Assembly: GCA_036346225.1 (NCBI GenBank) | Contig: JARFIW010000663.1 | Span: 1,550,001-1,614,000, forward strand | DNA: 64,000 nucleotides | Source of the DNA: Platerodrilus igneus | Lineage: Eukaryota; Arthropoda; Insecta; Coleoptera; Lycidae | Reading direction: 5' to 3' | In this document: positions 33,601 through 43,279 of the stretch, in pieces | How the letters are laid out: the number at the start of each line of letters is the position of its first letter | Numbering within the stretch: position 1 is the first letter of the stretch | The notes under the pieces: model-generated | Told to the model about the DNA's origin: nothing | Seen by the model: only the letters and a program-made list of their open reading frames with translations | The model's database searches: none | Translations under genes and position numbers: made by a program

Positions 33601-35144
33601 TAATTGGAGGGTTGCAGAGCAACATTCATGTGATTTAGGGATAGATATTCCTTGAGAAATGAATCATAAACCTTTTGATTTTCGGTTGAATTGCGAAGTC
33701 GCCGTTCTAAATTTAGATAACTGTTATAAGCAATTTCACGATTGCACCCTAGAGGTTCGGCATTATCCTTGAAGGGTAGGGCTACAATATAACGACCAGT
33801 TTCATCGCGAGAGTGGGTACTAACAAAATGTGCTTCACAATAATCGTCGTCAATATTCACAGCAAGAGGTTGAGAGACTTCTTCGAGCGCCCAAAAATTT
33901 TTTACTTCGCTTTCAAGAGGTTGCGACATTATACAAAGCGAAGTAGCGTTTGACGGTCCTTGCGGAGAAGGCACCTGTCCCATTAACACGTTTCCAAAAA
34001 TAGTGTCAATCGCTAGAGGTTTACCAAGACGGTTATTTGCGTTATTCGAAAATAATATTCTACAACATATGTCCGCTCCTAATAATATTTCTACCGGAGC
34101 CGATACATGGAAATTAGGGTCAGCCAAGGGTAAATGTTTAAATCGTTCATAAATTCCACGTGGTAAAGAACAACCAGGAATATTACCTGTAAGTTTTGGA
34201 AGAATAGAGGCACAAAAATTTATTCGTTGATCTGCATAATTGGAAAGTAGAAAACAATCGACTAGCCCTTTAGAATTAACAGCGGCATTGGCTAGTCCAC
34301 ACACCTTGCTGTTATTGCGAACATATTTAAGACCCAAACGTTGCACGCAAGCAGAAGTGATCGCATTGATTTGGGACCCTGAATCAAGCACGCACCTAAC
34401 AGGTTGAAAATCGCCACTGATGTCCCGAATCTTAGCTTGGATCGTTCCTAAAAGCACTGTATAATTTTTAGGATTGTTAGAGACATTGCATGTAGAAACT
34501 GTTTCTTTCATATCGGATGTGGAAGGGGTCACAGGTGTTATCGGTCCCGAAGTCGAGACAGGCGATGCATTATGCAAAAAGGTGTGATGATATCTCGAGC
34601 TACATAACCCGCATCTTCCTTTAGAGTTGCAGCCCTTAATATGATTGCCTAAACATTTAAAACAACGCAACATTCTTTTTACCGCGGTGTATCTATCGGA
34701 AACATTTAATTTTTGAAAGTTTTTGCACGCGTAAATTGTATGCCCTTCATTACAATAGGGACACGAATTACGATCGCATTTTACTTGCGCATTGTTAGTG
34801 GATTCTTTTACAAAAAAAGACTTATTTAGATTATATTTGAAGCGCGGTGGCATATTTACGTTGACGGGTTTTAAAGGTTGAACATCTTCGGGCATTTCTG
34901 AGGTTTTATTCCGCGCGGTTAAAAATTCGAACAACTTAGCACAAGTCGGCACACTAGAATCCGCGCGTGCATCAAATGCATGTTGTAATTTAGGATCCAA
35001 ATTACGATAACATAGAGAAAATAAAATAAAGTCCGATAAATCTTCAACGTCGGGGGCAGATTTCAAAGTGCTTACTGCGTTGAAATGTGTATTTATGAAA
35101 TTTGATAAGGAACCAGTAGATTTAAATTGAAGAATTTTATTCAA
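30642..35144 (-). CDS. pol: BEL/Pao Gag C-terminus and Pol polyprotein (PR, RT, RNase H, integrase)
   Basis: A single open frame of 1500 codons. In order: Gag tail with zinc-knuckle-like cysteines (CPYCNEGHTIYACKNF and CFKCLGNHIKGC, near residues 120-170); aspartic protease near residue 253 (VRCVLDSGSQINAITSAC); the Pao-type RT, with LRVVFNGSAND near 525 and the YMDDVISGAKS active site near 655; RNase H near 850 (LLGFCDASEKGYAACVFLHG and LFTDSQVVLAWIN); then integrase with an HHCC-like zinc region (HSGAFMTQSLIQRKFWI; CVVCSRFRA) and core DDE residues in HVGVDFAGPF, YSDQGTNFLG and NFGGIWESGVKSAK, ending in the C-terminal DUF5641-like region (LSPGHFLIGGPL). All domains look complete. The initial Met is not the true start: Gag continues upstream in another frame. 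Confidence 0.93.
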   Translation of the reverse strand: MNKILQFKSTGSLSNFINTHFNAVSTLKSAPDVEDLSDFILFSLCYRNLDPKLQHAFDARADSSVPTCAKLFEFLTARNKTSEMPEDVQPLKPVNVNMPPRFKYNLNKSFFVKESTNNAQVKCDRNSCPYCNEGHTIYACKNFQKLNVSDRYTAVKRMLRCFKCLGNHIKGCNSKGRCGLCSSRYHHTFLHNASPVSTSGPITPVTPSTSDMKETVSTCNVSNNPKNYTVLLGTIQAKIRDISGDFQPVRCVLDSGSQINAITSACVQRLGLKYVRNNSKVCGLANAAVNSKGLVDCFLLSNYADQRINFCASILPKLTGNIPGCSLPRGIYERFKHLPLADPNFHVSAPVEILLGADICCRILFSNNANNRLGKPLAIDTIFGNVLMGQVPSPQGPSNATSLCIMSQPLESEVKNFWALEEVSQPLAVNIDDDYCEAHFVSTHSRDETGRYIVALPFKDNAEPLGCNREIAYNSYLNLERRLRNSTENQKVYDSFLKEYLSLNHMNVALQPSNYILPHHGIHKTTSSTTKLRVVFNGSANDSTGKSLNQRLYAGPKLQSGLPEIIFLFRSHKIALCADIRMMYRQILVRAQDRIYQHIFWRPSLDSGVQEYELNTLTYGLSPSSFIAQRVLKQLVIDEGQQFPLASVALLNHTYMDDVISGAKSVAAAQQLQSELIKLLSVGQFQLRRWSSNDNSLLNQFQESELEPSVAFSDEISGIKILGLVWNPNSDNFTYYVVPFEGNISKRSVLSYMSKIFDPLGWLTPVVFLMKHLLQQLWVQRLGWDDTPDTDWCLKWEKICSRLTELSNLKIPRCLFLDSGQYRLLGFCDASEKGYAACVFLHGTTSDNTNCHLLQAKSKISPLKFLSMPRMELLGAVLLSRLVYSIISNKFPYPLKEIRLFTDSQVVLAWINTPSYLLKTFVANRVETILEYTAIQQWYHISGENNPADMASRGLIAHQLIDNDIWWHGPSNCSDLITAFRNLESPPSLEILPEIKSPPNILVTSTQKSFTQFLDKFSSLTLLQRTVAYVNRFIYNCKNSDKKLSGSLSSDELHISLVTIIRVTQQQFYAEEINQLNLNKGCSKQLQKLSPFIDSLGLVRVGGRLRHSLLSYDNRHPSLLPKQATLSRILCDNYHLLSMHSGAFMTQSLIQRKFWIIGIRSLVRQRIHKCVVCSRFRATTAQPFMADLPPFRVQLSRTFTHVGVDFAGPFMIKSSNRRNAPVSKTYLCIFICMCTRAVHLEVVSELSTEAFLACLTRFTARRGIPDGVYSDQGTNFLGASQSLKEAIIFLKSNNDKIFAALASRHIKWQFNPPYAPNFGGIWESGVKSAKALLVRTLGTRPQTFEELCTIFSRVEAILNSRPLCQSSDRNDGTDYLSPGHFLIGGPLLSLPEITIPEEITLRSRWQRVCQVTQSIWRRWSNEYLHQLTQRNKWHCPTMLPKVNDVVIIKNLNTAPLCWPLGHVEKLFFGRDGIPRVASVKTAAGLVTRPISKLIILPLNE

Positions 35145-35739
35145 ATAAAATTAACAATTCTGCGTGGAGAATCGTACCGATCTACCAATTTTTTAAATGC
35201 TTGCTCATACAAATTGAGATCTAACGCTAGATCAGAGACGACACTTAATGCTTCCTTCTCGAGATACGATCTAAAATATAAATATTTTAATGAGACTGGA
35301 ATAGATTTGTTTTCGTGTACAACACTGCGGTAAGTAGTAATGAAATTATTCCACTTATCAATGGAACCATCAAAACAGGAATTTCTAGGGTTTTAAACAT
35401 TCAACGGATGGGCCCTTAAATGCCAGAGCATCCGCAGAAACCGATTTTGTAGAATTTTCTTTCAATTCTAAATATTTTGCACGAACTACGTCAAATAAGT
35501 CGTCGAAAGCTGCTAGATTTAATTTTATATGTAGTTTCGGGTCAGGTTTAGTAGCGTTGAATTCTATTATTGCTACCTGTAGTTTTCGAGAGCATTTTCA
35601 ATAATCGGAAGCCTTTGCATTTTGCTTCTAATAAGTTTAATTTACTTACATTTGCGGAAATGGCATAATCCCAAATGCCTTGCAAGCGACCAAATAAGGC
35701 TTCTTGTTGAGCTTGCAAAGAAATGCTGTCGAAAGACAT
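35145..35739 (-). pseudogene. gag: BEL/Pao gag N-terminal part, frameshifted
   Basis: ATG at 35739 starts MSFDSISLQAQQEALFGRLQ, a typical Pao Gag beginning, open to about 35580. After a break, YLEKEALSVVSDLALDLNLY and AFKKLVDRYDSPRRIVNF occur at 35160-35300 in a frame different from that of pol, with a frameshift near 35145 and at least one stop near 35390. The element therefore cannot make intact Gag on its own, although it may still be moved by other copies. Confidence 0.75.
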
Positions 35740-36020
35740 TTTCAGAATAGTATAAACTACACGTAAATATGTAATCGAATTGAAGAGTATTTTATAATTA
35801 AAATTGAATGCAAATATAAACAAACACACCTGTGCTGATAACCGTTTATCAACATGCAGGTCAAACTCAATTATGAGGTTAACAATTCGATAAGAGTGAA
35901 TTTATTTCAAATACTTTTAAGAGCAACTTTGTAATAATTTAACCTAAAGCAAGCTCCTCCAAAAACCACGACGACAATTTTATCACGCATACGGGTCGAA
36001 GCGACCAAAAAAATAAGGTA

Positions 36021-36414
36021 TGTTCACGCCATAGCGTAGCGGCTGGTTCACAATAACAAAAAAATGCGTAATAAAATTGTGTAATAAATATGGTTGCATA
36101 AAAAACTTACCCCGTGTTCAATTATCACTTTACACTCACCACTAAATACATAATTGATTAGGCAGGAGAGGGTGCTGAAGGAAGGAATAGAGGTACCCAC
36201 GTTGTTATTTAATTAATTAACTAATTAATGATTAATGCCGACAAACCGGCGCGAGTGTGACATTTAAATAATGGACTGTGTACTAAGAGAGAGCTGTGTC
36301 GACTGACTTATCTTATTGTTGTAACCAGCGCTCACCTTGGCGATGCGAATAACAAATCGTAGTCGACAGATAAGAGGAGCATGCTTTTAATATATATTAG
36401 GCAAGGCCTGAAGA
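36021..36414 (-). repeat. BEL/Pao 5' LTR (394 bp)
   Basis: The right copy of the LTR; the element's transcription would start here. The flanking TAGT at 36415-36418 is the other half of the target duplication. Confidence 0.92.
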
Positions 36415-37206
36415 TAGTTAACAGCACCATCTGTTCGGGTTGGACCAGTACTAACAAAATTTATAATACAGTTTATTAAGCACTTTGTGCGTTTATTTTT
36501 AACATAATTAATAATAAACACGTTCTCCAATAAATTCCTCAACTTAAATGTAGTTGTTTTGAAACGACAAGTTTATGCTATAATTAAATAGTTATATCCT
36601 GTTTTTAGTTACCCGCTATCTTGGTATACCTTACGACCGCCGTATAATGGTTTTCTCTATTGTTCCTATGTAAAGACTTGTTGAAATAAGGTCCCGCACT
36701 ATCCGATAAAACCAAGGTTTCCAGTTTCAATCGCGCTTTGATAAGCGAGGGTTTGCAGTTTGAATTCGTGTTAGTTGAACCATTGTTGAATTTAATTCTA
36801 CAGCTTGTACGTCGAAATATTCTCTGCATTATTCGTCACCGTATTTCAAAAGCAATGAACGTTTTTTTCCTGTTTGACAACTAGGAGGTGTCTAGCGTGT
36901 ATTGCTTTTTTAGCGGGAGGCCAAATTGGTTCTTTCTTTATGTAGACCAACTGCTTTTGTCCGTAGACCGCGGCTGCAGTTACGATGGCAGAGTGAATGG
37001 TTCCTGAATACCGTGGCGTTTCTGTATTAACTCACCCCGACGGATAGCAAGCTAAGTATCCGGACACCTACAGGAATGCAACCGGTTTTCATTTGTGTAT
37101 GTCAATGACATATTCCGTATCAGCGTTTGGTGTAAAAACGTAATATCGTAGAACTATTGTTTGTGGCCGCTAATCGATACTATTGCTCTACAGGTGCGAT
37201 ACACTA
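36415..37206. other. BBS1 intron: probable leader of the following gypsy remnant
   Basis: No gene supported. A 74-codon frame on - (36605-36829) has no recognisable family. The part from about 36850 may be the leader or LTR of the gypsy element whose gag starts at 37207, but no LTR end was found. Confidence 0.3.
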
Positions 37207-39065
37207 TTTTTAAAGATGCGTGTCAAAAGAAGACACAGATTTATTCACTTCCATGTAAATCGGTTGCAAAAAACCGAGCTTCAATACGAACTAGCATCTC
37301 AAGGCTTTGATCCCGAGGATAATGTCGACGAGTTACGCAGGTCGGTCCAGAGTGCGTACCGCATGGAACGTGAATCAGGATTTAGTCCAGTTCTCGTGGA
37401 GCCTAATTTTGCTTTCTGATAACGGTTACGGCTGCTGTCCAAAAACTAAAACAAGTTCTAGCTACATTTTGTGGGGACAAATCTTCACCTACGTTTAAAC
37501 GCATTAGCTACCTATGGTTGCATACCGAACGACGTTGTTCGAGAATGTCTCCAACGCAGGAGAAACGCCAAGCTCATAACCAATTACTGCTGACTTTAGC
37601 TAACCTTCGCGGCTTTTTTGACACAAAAATAAAAAAAATTTTGTCATACTGTTACGTTATCCGAAACTCCGATAGCTACTTCTAGCCCGGCACACACTAC
37701 TAGTGTCGATTCCAATAAACCTCCTTTGCTCACTTCCGACTCGGAATCGGATCTGAACCGAAATCCGCTTCCGCTACTCCTTTGTCAACTTTCCACCAAT
37801 ACATCCCAGTGTCGAAGTGGAATTTAAAATTTTCTGGCAACCCAAACACTCGGGCTGTACATAATTTCTTAGAACCGATGAAAGAACTCCGACGAGCTCG
37901 ACATGTGTCGGAACTGCAGTTATTTGAGTCTGCAGCAAATTTGTTCGAAGCTAAAACGTTGCTTTGGTATCGGGGTAATCGGCATAGGTTTTCGGACTGA
38001 AAGTCTTTGTCCAATTTACTGATCCATCATTTCGAACCATCGGATTATAAACGTCGATTATTCTAAAACATTTTAACACGAACCCAAGACTCAACGGAAG
38101 GAATTATCGAGTACCTAGTTTGTATTGCTGCCATGTTCCGTCGTCACGGAAGTATACCGGATGATGTACAATTAGATGTTGTGGTAAAAAGGGGATTACC
38201 CGACCTAACTGCCTAACATGTACGGCGTTGGTACACCAACGATAGGGTTCTTAGGCCGAGGCGAAAACCTTATTTTTTCTCTGTCCTCGGATATCCTTTC
38301 TTCTGCTCTTGAGGACCAATCTCGTTCGGTGTTAAACTATCTGTGCACTAGTGTCCAGGGCGAGCAATGCCCATATTTATCTGTCCAAATCTTTGGGATT
38401 CCCTTTACTGGGCTGTTAGATTCAGGAGCCACTCGTACAATCATTGGTGGTCCTGGTTGGCACCGATTACGTCCTTTGTGCATAAGTATTCTTCATCTTT
38501 CTGCAGCCTAGCCAACAACTCGAAATATCCCATCCGAGGTTTTGTCTCTCTTTCCATCACTCTCCCAGAGTCCGTGTTTACCCTTGATATACTGGTTATT
38601 CCCGATGTCTCCCACCAACTTATACTCGGCATTGATTTCTGGCAATCTATGCAGTGTGTACCTAGTCTTCTGGATGGTCAATGGACTTTTGTTCCTCCTT
38701 CCTCCTTGACCATCACTACTTCCGCTCCTACCCACATTATTTCCGATCTTGGTCCCGAACAACAACTTCGACTCGACTCCTAATCACATCCTCCTTTTTC
38801 AAACAACCTCCTGGTCTCGGCCGTACTTCTTTAGTACAACACTAAATCTGCACGTTAGCCGAGTCCATCAAACAACGTTATTATCCTCTTTCCCCTCCAC
38901 TCCTTGAGGTTGCCCATTCGGAACTCAATGAAATGCTCAGCTTGGGATCGTCGAACCTTCTACTAGTCCATAGTGTAGCCCCATTGTCTTAGTTAAGAAG
39001 AGAGACGATTCCTATCAGTTCTGCATTGATTTTCGGAAGGTCAACTAAATCACCCAAAAAGACGC
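37207..39065 (+). pseudogene. gypsy-type gag, protease and RT start, degraded
   Basis: + strand: Gag start (RLQKTELQYELASQGFDPED near 37260), capsid (SKWNLKFSGNPNTRAVHNFL near 37810; VHNFLEPMKELRRARHVSEL), protease (PYLSVQIFGIPFTGLLDSGA with the catalytic DSGAT at about 38420, then HQLILGIDFWQSM near 38620), and the first RT strands (KKRDDSYQFCIDFRKVN near 39000-39045). Frameshifts and stops separate the pieces. The RT ends abruptly at about 39065, where AT-rich tandem sequence begins. Its Gag start is reminiscent of the SAP-like start of the other gypsy gag at 11590, but it is a different family. Confidence 0.75.
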
Positions 39066-39310
39066 ATATTTTTATTTTTATTTTTAAAGATGCGTATCAA
39101 AAAAACGTGCACGTTTATTCGTTTTACTAATTAGTTATTTTACAAAAATTATTATGTGAAATTTTATAAACGTTCGACAAAAGCTCTCACACGTTAATTC
39201 TTTCCTACTAATTAGTTATTTTATAAAAGTATGTTTGAAATGTTAAAAACGCTTGACAAAAGCTCTCACAGTTTTTATTCGATACTGATTAATTTTATTT
39301 TGTGTAAATA
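39066..39310. repeat. tandem repeat of about 78 bp, two and a half copies
   Basis: Blocks with tactaattagttatttta, then gacaaaagctctcaca recur at about 39120-39190 and 39205-39270, with a third partial unit (gatactgattaatttta). The piece taaagatgcgtatcaaaa at 39087 also resembles tttaaagatgcgtgtcaaaa at 37193, next to the start of the gypsy gag, so this may be LTR-derived. Confidence 0.6.
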
Positions 39311-40666
39311 CGAGATACGCACTTCGTATCTAAATTTCTAAATTGTCCGTAGAATATAATTGTTTGCTGTGAAACAATAACACTTAATTTATTTTCTTTT
39401 TGCTTGTTTGTACAGAATCCTTTATTTATTTTTCTTATTTGTTAATAAATAATCATGGGCGATGTGTTTGTTTTTTTGTTTCTTTTTGGTATGTAGGCGA
39501 ATCTCCCCACTCTCCGCGGTTGGTAGTTAGCCTGGTATTTACTTTTCTTCCGGCTACGTCTAGGTACGTAGCAACTTTGGCCCGTCATCTGGCGGTAATA
39601 AAACACTAAGGTACAGAAAAGGTAGGAAACCTTACTTATTTATATCCAAATATCCAGTATTAAACAATTCTTCTTCACTAGCATAGCCTGGTGTTATTGT
39701 CCCAATCCCAAGCAATGTGTAACTACCATGAGTGGAGCCTTCTGCTACCCATATTAACTCGAAAAGCTCTCAGTTTTTTAAAAGCACGTGTTTATCGACT
39801 ACATGCCACGACAAGAATAATCCTTTCCTATTCTGCTGAATGCGCATGAGCATCCGGACCACGCCTGTGCGGATTTTCAAATACGTTGGCTAAGCTTCTT
39901 CCGCCTAAATTCCGGCAACCCACATAGCATAAAGTGCATTATGTATTTGTCTACAACTAAAGTGTTACAAATGTAGCGCTTCATGATGGTCCTGGGTTTG
40001 AGTTACACATTATCAGTAGTTTCTAAATCTAGCAATTTCAATAGTTCCCAAATACCAGCTAGTTTTCACAATATTGTGTTGGGTTGTTTAACATCCAGCA
40101 AACCTTAAAAACAAATTTTCGTAACTGTCCGTCCTGTTACTTTAGTATAATAAACATAACCTCTGGAAGTCTTGATTATTGGTGGATATTATTCCGTGCC
40201 CGGTATAACATGCGTATGACTATTTAATTAAGAATATATAACACATTAAAAACATTCAATTATATTTAAAATATGCTCACTAGTACAAATTCCCACATAA
40301 TAACATTTATTTTTAAGGTAAACAGCTTAGACAAATTTTGGTAGTATAAAATCATTTTACAAGTTACCTTCTAAAAAGTAACAAATTACATTTCGTCACC
40401 AATTACTAAATAAATGCAAAATCTATATTGCACCGATAGCGTCATTGTAGTTACGAGAAATTGCTATTTTGATAGTGGCAACGGTGCCAATATATGACAT
40501 CACAAATATTGATGACGAAAGTCGGTTTAGAAATTGCAAGAACTACATTTACGTTTTCAATAGATAACTAAAAATTGATAAATTTGACCTGAGCACAGAA
40601 ATTATAAAGTGTTGAGGCTATGACGTATAAGAATCAAATTAAATTTGTAATTACTATTACTTCTAG
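39311..40666. other. BBS1 intron, unassigned 3' part
   Basis: No gene supported. 39490-39620 is GC-richer and resembles an LTR or LINE tail but could not be matched. The last 400 bp before the exon is AT-rich intron. Confidence 0.35.
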
Positions 40667-41001
40667 ATGGAGCACTAAATCTCAAAATTTTGAAACGGAC
40701 GGCAAACTTTAGTTTGAATTTGGATAGTGGAGTATCACCAGCAACTCATACTAAACCTTTACCATTACCAAAAAGGAGCAAATTATTTTTAGAGCAAGCA
40801 ATTCGTGAACGCCAGAATGCGATAGGTATCGTTTCTGATTACATAATTAAAATCTTTAATAGTTATTTCATAGATATTCATAGAACGTTTCAGCAAGACC
40901 TTCTACGATTAAGATTAGATGCAGCAAGAATAACGTTGCAGTTAACGTCGGAGCAGTTCAAAAGCGAAAATGAGAGGGAGAACTTGAAGCTATCTGCGCA
41001 G
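40667..41001 (+). CDS. BBS1: BBS1 exon, post-propeller region
   Basis: Acceptor ttacttctag ends at 40666; donor gtacgt starts at 41002. After two joining bases it encodes GALNLKILKRTANFSL, then KPLPLPKRSKLFLEQAIRER and HRTFQQDLLRLRLDAARITL, matching vertebrate BBS1 G-LIIKILKRTA-F, P-KT-LYVDQTLRER and HRAFQTDL--LRL-AAR. The exon ends with LKLSAQ in phase 0, where vertebrate BBS1 goes on with a conserved VVQGLGP-like strand. I could not find that following exon. A hAT transposon begins 251 bp into the next intron. Confidence 0.93.
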
Positions 41002-41299
41002 GTACGTAGTCTGCGGTTTCTTTATTTTACACCAAAATCGAAAACGAAGTCATTTTTATAGAACGCTTCAGATTTTGAAGTAATCCAGATGAATAGTACA
41101 AACGTTTGTGGTAAGAGTCAAGTTTTCAGAGTGCAAAGGTTATTTCTTGTTTTCAGCAAAACACAGAGCGTTATTAAAATTTTTATTGTTGAAGGTACAA
41201 ACGATTTCAAATCATACTTTAGGTTTGTTACACGTTTATACTGCTACCGTACCAGAGATAAAATGGGTCACCGAAAAAGTGCCCCATAACCCAGTGGCC

Positions 41300-41420
41300 C
41301 AAACAGGTGTGTGACCCACGACCCATTGACCCGCCGACCCAAATTGACCCGGTGGCCCAAATTGACCCAATGACTCAAATTGACCCGGTGACCCAAATTG
41401 ACCCATGGACCCGAGATAAT
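41300..41420. repeat. left subterminal repeats of the hAT element
   Basis: About five to six degenerate copies of gacccaaattgacccggtg arranged head to tail. Reverse-complement versions (gggtcaatttgggtcgcc) occur at 43740-43850. Confidence 0.8.
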
Positions 41421-42158
41421 TTACGTCTACGCTAATTGAACATTGTTATTAACAAAATACTTCATTTATTTTAAATAATCGCATAAAATGTAAACAAAGC
41501 ACTAAAAATAAAAAAGAATTATAATATATAAATTCAAATTATCTTTTAGAGCTACGTTGTAACGTGCAGTTTTTGTAGTTTTAAACTTTTACGCTGTTTC
41601 CCAATTTATAAATGCATTTCTGCAAATTGCTGTTTCTGTATTTGGTATTTTCTAATGTAAGAAAATTATAAACCGCTTATAATAAATAGACTACATCGTT
41701 CTTGTCTTGCCGTAAATGTAAATTCTGTTCCTTATGTATTATACGAGTCTAGATAAGAGACGATAAGAAGTTGTAATGGAACGAGTTGAATAAACAGATT
41801 AGCAGTTGTAGTTTGTCCTTTGTTTTTATATATGAATTACGTTGAAAATACTGTTCCTGTTTGCTTTGACAATAGTAGTATGGTTTATAGGCGAACGTGT
41901 TTGGTCGACGCACGTGTGTTTTAAGGATATTTGACGGACGGTTTTATTGTTTACGCGTGCCTTACTAATTGTTTTTAGTTAATTTTCTGTTAGAAATAAA
42001 AGTGGTAGAACTTGTTAAACTCGACTTGCATGCGTGTTTTACTGAACAGTTGACGGACTTACTTTAGTGATACACGTGCTTTACTCATTGTGGGTTTTTT
42101 GTTTGGTGCTTTGTCTTCTGATATTTAAACTGTGTGTGCGATCTAGTGTCGCGGTCCC

Positions 42159-42476
42159 TTGTTTTTATTTATCAGAGCAGTGCATACTTTGGATTATCCA
42201 GATACAGTTGATACTGTAGTTTCTAAATTTGCTAACCCCAAAGAATCTAAAATAGAACATTGCTTGCGTAAATTTCGTTATTGGCGAAATATAACAGATT
42301 ACCGGTTTACAAAGGTATTGGTTGAAGTTTCTCGCTACTTTTTGGATGTGTATGAAAATAATATACATTTGGCCCCAGTTGAAATTAAACTAGTGCTACA
42401 AAATATTTCGAAATTATTGTCTCGGGAAATAGAATTAACAAGAAATTTATCAATGCTACATAGTTCCGTCGCGTGA
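42159..42476 (+). CDS. unknown 105-residue open frame nested inside the hAT element
   Basis: Open from 42159 to TGA/TAA near 42476. The protein is charged and looks structured (ESKIEHCLRKFRYWRN, TDYRFTKVLVEVSRYFLDVY, EIKLVLQNISKLLSREIELT). The part from RAVHTLDYP follows tttatttatcag, so it could also be an exon with an acceptor at about 42174. Codon composition is less AT-biased at first and second positions than the surroundings. I do not recognise the family. It lies upstream of a retroelement primer-binding site (43191) and within sequence that interrupts the hAT, so it may belong to a retroelement or to captured host sequence. Confidence 0.4.
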   Translation: MFLFIRAVHTLDYPDTVDTVVSKFANPKESKIEHCLRKFRYWRNITDYRFTKVLVEVSRYFLDVYENNIHLAPVEIKLVLQNISKLLSREIELTRNLSMLHSSVA

Positions 42477-43190
42477 TAATGTCTGCTGCTAACACCAGCG
42501 AAATACGTAGGTGTGATTAGTGTAACGTGTGATAAGTTCCATCAACACCCTCACAGTCAAGTGAATCAAGTGAATCTCACACTTCCGTTGCAAGGACTTT
42601 TGTAAGTTGAACTATTTTCTACTGGTTATTACTTTAAATATCTATCTGTTGCTTTACCATATCTCTGTCGTTCTGATACCTTTTACAATAGACTTGCATG
42701 CTACTTTAAAACATACAAAAAAAGGACGGAAAGAAAAATCAATACTACTAAATTACTCATATCAATTGTGTCTTACCTATTTATTTTTTTTACATTTTGT
42801 CTGATTTATGTTTATTTGGTGTGTGAGGAAACGTTTCTGTTACTCCCCAATATTACCTCACTTTGTACTAAACATTTTTCTGTATTGCTTTTACTGTTGT
42901 TATATTATATAGTTTATCTAAACAGTTTCTTTTATTTACATGCTACAAAGTACTGAATAACTTGGATGTTTCATTGCTGCTATGCTTATTCTTTTTTTTT
43001 CAGGTTTGCTTAACTAATTAATTTTATTGCAGGTATTATCACTAACTCCTTACGGCCGCGTACATAGTATGTTGGTCTGCTTTCTACAACCCCCCCCCCC
43101 CCACTCTCCGATTGAGCCCGGTCACTTTCTTTTTTTTCTCTTTGATTTTCTTTTTGTTACGCACGGCTACGAGCCAACGTAACATAACTT

Positions 43191-43203
43191 TGGCGCCCAA
43201 CGC
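43191..43203 (+). other. retroelement primer-binding site (tRNA-Lys type)
   Basis: TGGCGCCCAACG matches the first 12 bases of the lysine-tRNA type primer-binding site TGGCGCCCAACGTGGGGC. It follows aacataact, so a retroelement LTR should end near 43190, but no gag follows. Confidence 0.55.
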
Positions 43204-43279
43204 GCCTGCCTCGAAAAATACGTAACAACGTAATAAAAGAAGGTTTAATCACTTATGAGTTTAGGATGACTAGGCTATA

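Larger units (their letters stand above)
30068..36414 (-). mobile_element. BEL/Pao LTR retrotransposon, nearly complete
   Basis: Two direct 394-bp LTRs (30068-30461 and 36021-36414) bracket a - strand gag-pol. By eye they differ at only three positions (near 30080, 30203 and 30460 against 36031, 36156 and 36413), about 99 per cent identity. TAGT flanks both ends (30064-30067 and 36415-36418), a 4-bp target duplication. In - orientation the LTR starts TGTTCAGGCC (the right copy has TCTTC) and ends GGCGTGAACA. A TGGTCGCTTCGACCCG sequence inside the 5' LTR (about 35993-36008) may be the primer-binding site and GGGCGG beside the left LTR part of the polypurine tract. Insertion in a BBS1 intron looks recent. 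Gag is damaged, pol is open. Confidence 0.93.
7992..41001 (+). other. BBS1: BBS1 gene (BBSome subunit), internal part: five exons and four introns
   Basis: Five + strand exons encode consecutive parts of Bardet-Biedl syndrome 1 protein, a core subunit of the BBSome, the coat that moves membrane proteins in and out of cilia. Phases agree at every junction: 7992-8041 ends with 1 nt of a codon, 8490-8695 supplies 2 and ends in phase 0, 8743-8985 is phase 0, 29403-29631 ends with 1 nt, 40667-41001 supplies 2 and ends in phase 0. All introns are GT-AG. About 287 residues are covered, roughly the middle half of a protein that is near 590 residues in vertebrates. No stop or frameshift is seen in the exons, so the gene is likely functional. 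The third and fourth introns (20.4 and 11.0 kb) hold most of the transposons of the window. The N-terminal propeller blades and the C-terminal third were not found. Confidence 0.88.

Noticed and set aside
30642..35144. Retrovirus with envelope gene
   Set aside because: The order of domains is BEL/Pao type (zinc-finger Gag, PR, RT, RNase H, integrase) and no env frame follows integrase before the LTR.
36605..36829. 74-codon open frame on the - strand
   Set aside because: It has no matches to known motifs and lies next to a gypsy leader region.
41002..41315. Continuation of the BBS1 exon past 41001
   Set aside because: The frame stays open but the residues after LKLSAQ do not match BBS1, and gtacgt at 41002 is a good donor.
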